Assembly (NCBI GenBank): GCA_051655155.1
Contig: JBOFZL010000084.1
Location: forward strand, 1 to 5,052
From: JBOFZL01 sp051655155
Lineage (GTDB): Bacteria; Bacillota; Clostridia; Peptostreptococcales; Filifactoraceae
DNA length: 5,052 nt
Reading direction: 5' to 3'
Below are positions 1 to 3,673 of the stretch, in pieces. Position 1 is the stretch's first letter. Every line of letters starts with the position of its first letter. Below the pieces are notes generated by a model. It was not told the origin of the DNA. It saw nothing but the letters and a program-made list of their open reading frames with translations, and made no database searches. Position numbers and translations under genes: made by a program.

Positions 1-77
1 ATGAAGATAAATTAGGAGATGGATTATTAGATAATCATATAGATACATTTATTGCAACTAAAGCAATCAAGTTATAA
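1..77 (+). CDS. 3' end of an unrecognised gene (partial)
   Basis: The frame beginning at base 3 is open from the window edge and ends at a TAA at 75-77. It encodes the tail EDKLGDGLLDNHIDTFIATK followed by AIKL. The start lies outside the window. The tail is mildly acidic with no motif I can assign to a family, and such a short frame could be open by chance in AT-rich DNA. Its orientation matches the three genes that follow, and the roughly 105-bp gap to the next gene leaves room for a promoter. I do not recognise the product. Confidence 0.4.
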   Translation, partial: EDKLGDGLLDNHIDTFIATKAIKL

Positions 78-98
78 TTTATTATTACACAATTGTTA

Positions 99-104
99 TA
101 TAAT
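99..104 (+). promoter_or_regulatory. possible -10 box upstream of the DUF4440 gene
   Basis: A perfect TATAAT stands at 99-104, in the gap between the first stop codon and the DUF4440 gene. No good -35 hexamer lies at 16-18 bp spacing; TTTATT at 78-83 is only 15 bp away and is a weak match. In DNA this AT-rich a TATAAT can occur by chance, so this is only a candidate promoter for the small-gene cluster. Confidence 0.25.
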
Positions 105-182
105 ACGAATCAAATAGTAAATTACAAAATATTTAAATATCAAGGGTTATTAAATAAAAATTTGAAAAGGATGTAGAATGTG

Positions 183-575
183 ATGGGGATGAAAGCAGAT
201 GATATTAAAGAGCATATATTGAAATTGGAAAATGATTTAGTAAAATCAGAAGTAAGAAAATCAGCAAAGAAATTAAATAATTTATTAGCCGATGATTTTT
301 TTGAGTTCTGTAGTAATGGAAAAGAATATCATTATAAAAATGGAGATGTACTTCAAGAAGCAAATGATAAAGAATTGTTTTGGCAAATTATAGATTTCAA
401 AATAGAGCAATTATCAGATGATTATTTGTTAGCACTATACAAAGTTATAAAACATACTGAAACAGATGAAAATAAAAAATATACACATCGTAGCTCGATA
501 TGGAAATATGTTGATGGGAAATGGAAAATGTATTTTCATCAAGGAACTTATACATCTAAATTTGAGGTTCTGTAA
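183..575 (+). CDS. DUF4440 / SnoaL-like (NTF2-fold) small protein
   Basis: This is a 130-residue soluble protein with no signal peptide or membrane segment. Residues about 8-45 (KLENDLVKSEVRKSAKKLNN, then LLADDFFEF) and 101-122 (HRSSIWKYVDGKWKMYFHQG) are hallmarks of DUF4440 proteins of the NTF2-like/SnoaL superfamily. That cone-shaped fold is used for small-molecule binding or simple catalysis. Full domain length is present (family usually about 120-130 residues). The substrate is unknown and no catalytic residues can be assigned. Start choice: an AGGATG at 168-173 serves as ribosome binding site for either GTG at 180 (6 nt) or ATG at 183 (9 nt). I prefer the ATG, but a third start at ATG 189 is possible. 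It precedes the GNAT gene by 61 bp on the same strand. Such genes are frequent chromosomal or mobile-cassette passengers; a direct role in replication is unlikely. Confidence 0.85.
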   Translation: MGMKADDIKEHILKLENDLVKSEVRKSAKKLNNLLADDFFEFCSNGKEYHYKNGDVLQEANDKELFWQIIDFKIEQLSDDYLLALYKVIKHTETDENKKYTHRSSIWKYVDGKWKMYFHQGTYTSKFEVL

Positions 576-636
576 ACCTCTTAAGATAACACTAACTAAC
601 AACACTTCTAAAATCATATAATTATGGAGTTTAAAA

Positions 637-1077
637 ATGAAAATAGAAATAATAAAAGAGAATAAAAAAGCTTTTTTAGATTTGCTACTATTAGCAGATG
701 AACAAGAAAATATGATTGATAAATACCTTGAAAGAGGCATTATGTTTGCGATATATGATAATGACTTAAAGGGAGTTTGTGTGGTAACTAAAGAAGATAA
801 TAGAACCTATGAAATAAAAAATATTGCTACTTATAAAGAGTTCCATGGTCAAGGTTACGGAAAGAAACTTGTGGAGTATGTTTTTGAATATTTTAAAGAT
901 GATTGTGACACTATGTACGTAGGAACAGGTGATAGTCATTTGACTGTACCATTTTATAAAAAATGTGGATTCAAAGAGTCTCATAGAATTAAGGACTTCT
1001 TTATAGATAATTATGATAATCCAATTTATGAATGTGGAAAGCAGTTAATAGATATGGTTTATCTAAAAAAAGAATAA
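637..1077 (+). CDS. GNAT-family N-acetyltransferase, YvbK-like
   Basis: This 146-residue GCN5-related N-acetyltransferase would transfer an acetyl group from acetyl-CoA to an amine in the cytoplasm; the substrate cannot be read from sequence. Beta strand 4 and motif A are clear: EIKNIATYKEFHGQGYGKK at about 59-77, where GQGYGK is the Q/RxxGxG/A pyrophosphate-binding loop. Motif B follows at about 103-114 (TVPFYKKCGFKE). The N-terminal LLLADEQENMIDKYLERG and the C-terminal FFIDNYDNPIYECGKQLIDM resemble the Bacillus YvbK-type subgroup, so the protein looks complete. GGAG at 626-629 lies 7 nt before ATG 637. The stop is 37 bp before the ASCH gene start, which suggests cotranscription. The last codons overlap one copy of a 26-bp repeat (1067-1092). 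Confidence 0.93.
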   Translation: MKIEIIKENKKAFLDLLLLADEQENMIDKYLERGIMFAIYDNDLKGVCVVTKEDNRTYEIKNIATYKEFHGQGYGKKLVEYVFEYFKDDCDTMYVGTGDSHLTVPFYKKCGFKESHRIKDFFIDNYDNPIYECGKQLIDMVYLKKE

Positions 1078-1092
1078 CGTTGATAAGATAAA
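1067..1092 (+). repeat. 26-bp direct repeat, copy 1
   Basis: This segment consists of AAAAAGAATAAC, one variable base, then TTGATAAGATAAA. It recurs at 3331-3356 in the same orientation with a single difference (G at 1079, T at 3343). This copy covers the last codons and stop of the GNAT gene and part of the gap before the ASCH gene; the other lies in the non-coding origin region. The match stops sharply on both sides. Confidence 0.8.
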
Positions 1093-1114
1093 TAGGAATT
1101 TGTGGAGGAGTGTT

Positions 1115-1456
1115 ATGAGTTATAAAATGAATTTATGGTCAGACTCATTCGAAGCTGTTAAATCTGGATTAAAGACAATAGAAATGAGGTTGTATGATGA
1201 AAAAAGAGCATTAATAAAAATTGATGATATTATTGAGTTTGTAAATGTAGATACTAACGAAATTTTAAAATGTAGTGTTCAAAATATTTATTTATACAAA
1301 ACATTTAATGAATTATACATGAATCACGATAAAATAGCTATTGGTTACACTAAAGATGAAATTGCAGATTCTAAAGATATGCTATTATATTATTCGCAAG
1401 ATAAAATAGATAAATATGGAGTTATGGGAATTGAGATTAATGTTATAAAAGACTAA
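1115..1456 (+). CDS. small ASCH-domain protein
   Basis: This 113-residue protein spans essentially one ASCH domain, a PUA-like beta-barrel fold associated with RNA or nucleotide-derivative binding. The diagnostic N-terminal stretch KSGLKTIEMRLYDEKRALIK is at about 16-35, with a G-x-K-x-x-E-x-R pattern typical of the family. It is followed by a DIIEF strand, the KTFNELY segment and the closing YGVMGIEINVI strand at 101-111. Related bacterial stand-alone ASCH proteins have about this length. The function is generally unproven: some members act on modified nucleosides and others are proposed RNA binders. Start choice: the in-frame TTG at 1100 lies upstream of the excellent ribosome binding site GGAGGAG (1104-1110), so ATG 1115 is the real start. 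It is probably cotranscribed with the GNAT gene. I cannot tell which RNA or metabolite it binds. Confidence 0.9.
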   Translation: MSYKMNLWSDSFEAVKSGLKTIEMRLYDEKRALIKIDDIIEFVNVDTNEILKCSVQNIYLYKTFNELYMNHDKIAIGYTKDEIADSKDMLLYYSQDKIDKYGVMGIEINVIKD

Positions 1457-1480
1457 CAAATTCCAATTTGTAGAGCAGAT

Positions 1481-1510
1481 TTGGTGAATAATCTAAACCA
1501 AGGATTTTTT
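1481..1510 (+). terminator. possible weak terminator after the ASCH gene
   Basis: TTGGT (1481-1485) pairs with ACCAA (1497-1501) across an 11-nt loop, and six T residues follow at 1505-1510. The stem is short and separated from the T run by three bases. It is in the right place to end the small-gene operon but is a poor intrinsic terminator. Confidence 0.3.
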
Positions 1511-1539
1511 AGTTACACATTTTTATCATTAGTTTTTTG

Positions 1540-1557
1540 ATTCACTTTTGAGTGAAT
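1540..1557. repeat. hairpin, 7-bp arms
   Basis: ATTCACT (1540-1546) and AGTGAAT (1551-1557) form a perfect inverted repeat around a TTTG loop. A similar palindrome with ATTCAC arms lies at 1848-1867. There is no T tract directly after it on either strand, so a terminator role is doubtful. Confidence 0.6.
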
Positions 1558-1626
1558 ATTTAAATTTATATTACTGCCTTTTTAGTATCTTGAATTTCTT
1601 ATGTATCAAATATATTAATTACTTAT

Positions 1627-1671
1627 TATATAAATATTAAATATAACAAATTGATAATTAATATTTATATA
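1627..1671. repeat. AT-only inverted repeat, 14-bp arms
   Basis: TATATAAATATTAA (1627-1640) is perfectly complementary to TTAATATTTATATA (1658-1671) with a 17-nt spacer. Both arms consist only of A and T, so some chance contribution is likely, but the length is notable. The spacer and right arm contain AATTGATAATTA (1649-1660), which is also found at 3407-3418 in the origin region. Confidence 0.6.
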
Positions 1672-1712
1672 TCTGCTAAAATTACTGCTTATATAACAGT
1701 TATAAACTATGA

Positions 1713-1750
1713 TTTAATAACTATTTAATCTACATTAAATAGTTATTAAA
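1713..1750. repeat. perfect inverted repeat, 17-bp arms, 4-nt loop
   Basis: The left arm 1713-1729 and right arm 1734-1750 are perfectly complementary over 17 bp around the loop CTAC. The core of the arms is AACTATTTAAT and ATTAAATAGTT. Neither side has a T tract, which argues against an ordinary intrinsic terminator. A cruciform, a protein-binding site or a single-strand priming signal are alternatives. Confidence 0.8.
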
Positions 1751-1796
1751 AAGTAATTAAATCTATTTATAATCCTTGAAAATAAGCCGTTTAATA

Positions 1797-1844
1797 AAAA
1801 GAGCAATGACCAATATAATTTAAATATTGTATCATTACTCTTTT
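1797..1844 (-). terminator. terminator of the rep gene (possibly bidirectional)
   Basis: AAAAGAGCAATGA (1797-1809) pairs with TCATTACTCTTTT (1832-1844) with one mismatch, which becomes a G-U pair in the minus-strand RNA. An inner stem CAATAT (1811-1816) with ATATTG (1824-1829) extends the hairpin. On the minus strand the stem is followed by a T-rich tail (CTCTTTTTATTAA), giving a good intrinsic terminator 24 bp beyond the rep stop codon. On the plus strand the T run is four bases, so it may also block read-through from the left. Confidence 0.75.
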
Positions 1845-1847
1845 GCT

Positions 1848-1867
1848 AATTCACTTAAACGTGAATT
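1848..1867. repeat. palindrome adjoining the rep stop codon
   Basis: AATTCAC (1848-1854) and GTGAATT (1861-1867) are perfectly complementary around TTAAAC and directly abut the rep stop codon (1868-1870). It may extend the terminator structure next to it. Confidence 0.55.
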
Positions 1868-3016
1868 TTACCAAAACATTTCAATATCTCTTTGATGCTG
1901 TATATCCTCTTTTTCCTCTATTTTGTACTCCACAATCTTATTATCCAAAGTACCCTTAAAGAACTTGTACGATGTGGCTTTGATAGTCTCTACATCATCC
2001 CTATCAAGAACCACCATCACAGCATCATCAAAAGCTTTTTCCATATATTTATTTTTAAAATCAACACCTCTAAAGTCTTTTTTAAAACTTCTTAAAGTTC
2101 CTTTAGTAAACAATGTTTCATCAGGAACAAAAGGCTCAAAATCACATACTTTTGGCTCATTTACATCTTCACCTAAAGTATTAAATGTCGGCTTAAAGGT
2201 TACTTCTTCTTTATCACAGGCAATAGCATTATCCAAAGTAACTGCAACTTCTTCAATTACTTCGCCTGGTATTTCGGCCATAGTATTTTCCTTAGCAAAA
2301 TACTTCCTTTTATCCAAATCTTTTACGATAAAGTCTATATAATCTACCTTTCTACCTACTTTATTTTCTTTCATCTCTATTTCAAAATAGCCAGTTTCAT
2401 TAAGCTCCTTTATTGCTGGTATAATAACTCTCCTCTTAAAATCATTGTACTTACCATACTTATCATCTAACATTAATAATTCCTTAATCTCTTCTACTTT
2501 GTAGCTAACAGTATCTTTTGTCCCACTCCAAAGCCTTAATAAATCGTAAAAACGTTGAGCATACGAATTATTAAGAGATAACCAAATCTGAACATTAATA
2601 GGAGTATATCCCATTTTCAAATACTCTTTTAATAGGTTATGTATCTTCTCCGATGCCTCAATATTAAATATCCCTAATTCGTCGTCGTACTCATATCCAT
2701 TTATAAATCCATAGGCTCCCCACAAACTACCTTTTTTATTTTTCTTTTCTTCCCTGAAGTATATAGGCTTTTTCCTTAGTTCTTCCAACACATCTAATAT
2801 ACCTTTGATTGTATTTTTTTCCTTAAACTTGATGATCTCTTTAAACTCCGAATGGCTAATTGAACAAGTCAATATACCATCTGACTTTTTTTGAAGTTTA
2901 TATAGCATAGATAAAAAAATTCTATTTTCAACCAAACTTAGGCTATACCTAGCTTTGACTAGCATATTATTTTTCATTAATACACGATTATTCTCTAGTT
3001 CTTCTATAAGATTCAC
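1868..3016 (-). CDS. Rep_3-family (RepB-type) plasmid replication initiator
   Basis: This 382-residue initiator of the Rep_3 family (PF01051) would bind iterons through two winged-helix domains and open the plasmid origin for theta-type replication. The first winged helix spans about 10-120 and opens with the family signature LVKARYSLSLVENRIFLSML (19-38). The second spans about 137-237 and carries NSYAQRFYDLLRLW (150-163) and DFKRRVIIPAIKELNETGYF (192-211), typical of the DNA-binding half. Residues beyond 240 form a less conserved, acidic tail. Start choice: a TTG at 3040 gives 8 more residues but has no ribosome binding site. GTG at 3014-3016 sits 5 nt after GGGGGAG (3028-3022 on the minus strand), so I start there. 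The gene is divergent from the primase, with iterons directly upstream and a consensus-like promoter at about 3051-3079, suggesting autoregulation. It ends just before a strong terminator. Family assignment is firm; plasmid group is not known. Confidence 0.93.
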   Translation of the reverse strand: MNLIEELENNRVLMKNNMLVKARYSLSLVENRIFLSMLYKLQKKSDGILTCSISHSEFKEIIKFKEKNTIKGILDVLEELRKKPIYFREEKKNKKGSLWGAYGFINGYEYDDELGIFNIEASEKIHNLLKEYLKMGYTPINVQIWLSLNNSYAQRFYDLLRLWSGTKDTVSYKVEEIKELLMLDDKYGKYNDFKRRVIIPAIKELNETGYFEIEMKENKVGRKVDYIDFIVKDLDKRKYFAKENTMAEIPGEVIEEVAVTLDNAIACDKEEVTFKPTFNTLGEDVNEPKVCDFEPFVPDETLFTKGTLRSFKKDFRGVDFKNKYMEKAFDDAVMVVLDRDDVETIKATSYKFFKGTLDNKIVEYKIEEKEDIQHQRDIEMFW

Positions 3017-3020
3017 GTCT

Positions 3021-3030
3021 ACTCCCCCTC
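3021..3030 (-). promoter_or_regulatory. ribosome binding site deciding the rep start
   Basis: The minus strand reads GAGGGGGAGT here, a strong Shine-Dalgarno sequence just ahead of GTG at 3016. It lies downstream of the longer TTG start at 3040, which therefore is unlikely to be used. Confidence 0.75.
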
Positions 3031-3050
3031 TATTACTCAATTATATTTAT

Positions 3051-3079
3051 AGATTATCAAATGTTTTTAACTGCGTCAA
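3051..3079 (-). promoter_or_regulatory. promoter of the rep gene
   Basis: On the minus strand TTGACG (3079-3074) is followed after 17 bp by TAATCT (3056-3051). The overlapping GATAAT (3058-3053) is a better -10 match but only 15 bp away. Transcription would begin near 3044, about 28 nt before the start codon. The promoter directly adjoins the degenerate end of the iteron array, so Rep bound there could repress its own synthesis, as known for related replicons. Confidence 0.6.
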
Positions 3080-3082
3080 CAT

Positions 3083-3183
3083 TTTAATCGTTGTCGCTTT
3101 TAAGTTCCCTGATTTGTCGTAGTTAATCCCTGATTTGTCGCTTTAAATCCCTAATACGTCGTAGTTAAATCCCTGATTTGTCG
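3083..3183 (+). repeat. iteron array (Rep binding sites, origin)
   Basis: Three exact copies of TCCCTGATTTGTCG (3106-3119, 3127-3140, 3170-3183) and one variant TCCCTAATACGTCG (3148-3161) are spaced 21, 21 and 22 bp apart. A degenerate unit at 3083-3096 shares only the TTGTCG end. Spacing of about two helical turns places all sites on one face of the DNA, as expected for iterons bound by Rep_3 initiators. The linkers alternate between CTTT(T)AA and TAGTTAA. The array lies directly upstream of rep, the usual place of the origin. Confidence 0.88.
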
Positions 3184-3230
3184 CTTTTAAACTTGTTAAC
3201 CTTAGTATTTCCAAGGGGTAGGAGTATGCC

Positions 3231-3290
3231 TAAATACTATTAAATACTATTAAATACTTTTTTAAATACTAAGTAAAGACTAGTAAAGGT
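3231..3290 (+). repeat. AT-rich direct repeats with 10-bp period
   Basis: TAAATACTAT occurs at 3231-3240 and 3241-3250, followed by TAAATACTTT (3251-3260), TAAATACTAA (3263-3272) and the more degenerate GTAAAGACTA (3273-3282) and GTAAAGGTAC (3283-3292). An inverted copy, TAGTATTT, lies at 3203-3210. The array sits about 50 bp beyond the last iteron. AT-rich short repeats next to iterons are the usual site of strand opening, so this is the best candidate for a DNA unwinding element. Confidence 0.7.
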
Positions 3291-3330
3291 ACTTTTCTGT
3301 TCTTTTCTACTCTATTTTTAGACATAAAAC

Positions 3331-3356
3331 AAAAAGAATAACTTTGATAAGATAAA
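3331..3356 (+). repeat. 26-bp direct repeat, copy 2
   Basis: This is the same sequence as 1067-1092 with T instead of G at 3343. It lies in non-coding DNA between the 10-bp array and the palindromes. Its TTGATA (3344-3349) followed after 19 bp by TATTAT (3369-3374) could serve as a weak promoter towards the primase, but the spacing is long. Confidence 0.8.
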
Positions 3357-3396
3357 GATCCTTCGACTTATTATATTTGTACAAGTAGCGATTTTA

Positions 3397-3423
3397 GTTA
3401 ATTAACAATTGATAATTATCAAT
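3397..3423. repeat. two abutting perfect palindromes
   Basis: GTTAATTAAC (3397-3406) and, one base later, ATTGATAATTATCAAT (3408-3423) are both perfectly self-complementary. They could bind a dimeric regulator. The second resembles a Fur-type box by its TGATAAT/ATTATCA half sites but lacks the correct spacing. Confidence 0.55.
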
Positions 3424-3546
3424 GCGTTATATTTAATAATTAGTGAAGTAGACACAATAAGCTTAATTAAGAGATGAGCAGATACGTATAAAATATATAT
3501 ACTAAAATATGGATTTATGTTAAAATTTAAATAAATGAATCGAAAA

Positions 3547-3575
3547 TTGAATAATAAAAAAGCTAGGAGTCTAAT
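3547..3575 (+). promoter_or_regulatory. candidate primase promoter with overlapping inverted repeat
   Basis: TTGAAT (3547-3552) and TCTAAT (3570-3575) are separated by 17 bp and match the vegetative consensus at four and five of six positions. The -10 overlaps the left arm of the interrupted inverted repeat at 3563-3594. A start near 3582 would give an untranslated leader of about 90 nt. Confidence 0.45.
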
Positions 3576-3594
3576 AAGTTTGGCGACTCACTAG
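3563..3594. repeat. inverted repeat with one-base bulge near the primase promoter
   Basis: CTAGGAGTC (3563-3571) pairs with GACTC (3585-3589) plus CTAG (3591-3594), with A 3590 unpaired. The 13-nt loop is TAATAAGTTTGGC. This is the most GC-containing stem in an otherwise AT-rich region. It could act as operator DNA, as an RNA hairpin if transcription starts upstream, or as a single-strand priming signal. Confidence 0.6.
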
Positions 3595-3634
3595 GTATTA
3601 ATTATAGTGAAGTAAATTAAGAGATCTCCTTGTC

Positions 3635-3654
3635 TTTAGTGTCAACATACTAAA
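3635..3654 (+). repeat. small hairpin before the primase ribosome binding site
   Basis: TTTAGT (3635-3640) and ACTAAA (3649-3654) can pair, with an additional G-U pair inside, four bases before the primase Shine-Dalgarno AGAGGGG (3658-3664). It could influence translation initiation; the stem is weak. Confidence 0.35.
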
Positions 3655-3673
3655 AATAGAGGGGAATTTTTTT

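Larger units (their letters stand above)
1457..1867. other. gene-free stretch rich in inverted repeats
   Basis: About 410 bp lie between the convergent ASCH and rep genes, and I find no convincing reading frame or RNA gene. In order it holds a small palindrome ACAAATT-CC-AATTTGT (1456-1471), a weak terminator-like hairpin (1481-1510), a 7-bp-arm hairpin (1540-1557), a 14-bp-arm inverted repeat (1627-1671), a perfect 17-bp-arm inverted repeat (1713-1750), the rep terminator hairpin (1797-1844) and a 7-bp-arm palindrome touching the rep stop codon (1848-1867). Between 1600 and 1760 it is almost pure A and T. Confidence 0.7.
3441..3625 (+). repeat. split direct repeat upstream of the primase
   Basis: TAGTGAAGTA immediately followed by AATTAAGAGAT occurs at 3605-3625. 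The same two pieces occur at 3441-3450 and 3465-3475, separated by 14 extra bases. The two copies are about 150 bp apart in the same orientation. They may be binding sites or the remains of a duplication with an insertion or deletion. Confidence 0.5.
3017..3673. other. putative replication origin and divergent control region
   Basis: This 657-bp stretch between the divergent rep and primase genes holds no convincing gene. From left to right it contains the rep ribosome binding site and promoter, the iterons, the 10-bp repeat array, the second copy of the 26-bp repeat, two abutting palindromes (3397-3423), an AT-rich run (3480-3560), an interrupted inverted repeat (3563-3594), and a short split repeat. 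No convincing DnaA box (TTATCCACA) was seen by eye. Assignment as origin rests on the iterons next to a Rep_3 gene. Confidence 0.75.

Noticed and set aside
564..580. GAGGTT/AACCTC hairpin over the DUF4440 stop codon as a terminator
   Set aside because: The stem is six bp and followed by only two T residues, so it is too weak to call an intrinsic terminator.
617..622. Perfect TATAAT just upstream of the GNAT gene
   Set aside because: No -35 at proper spacing, and transcription from it would start inside the ribosome binding site at 626-629. It is likely chance in AT-rich DNA.
435..740. Minus-strand open frame of 101 codons overlapping the DUF4440 and GNAT genes
   Set aside because: It is antisense to two well-supported genes, has no ribosome binding site, and its product is a low-complexity F/I/S-rich sequence typical of the reverse of AT-rich coding DNA.
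576..1114. Integron attC-like sites between the three small genes
   Set aside because: The gaps contain TAAC-like motifs after the stops, but none fits the RYYYAAC/GTTRRRY core pair with the required imperfect palindrome, and the gaps differ from one another. No integrase is visible.
1935..2320. TTATCCAAA-like DnaA boxes
   Set aside because: They lie within the rep coding sequence, differ from TTATCCACA, and are explained by recurring codons; no convincing box was seen in the origin region.
1923..2342. Plus-strand open frame of 139 codons inside rep
   Set aside because: It is antisense to the C-terminal part of the Rep protein and gives a serine/lysine-rich product without recognisable motifs; it is a shadow frame.
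3083..3183. CRISPR array
   Set aside because: The repeats are 14 bp with 7-9-bp near-identical linkers rather than long repeats with unique spacers, and they lie next to a Rep_3 initiator; these are iterons.
3408..3423. Fur/PerR-type operator at the ATTGATAATTATCAAT palindrome
   Set aside because: The half-sites look similar, but the palindrome lacks the central base of the classic 7-1-7 box, and no iron or peroxide gene is nearby.
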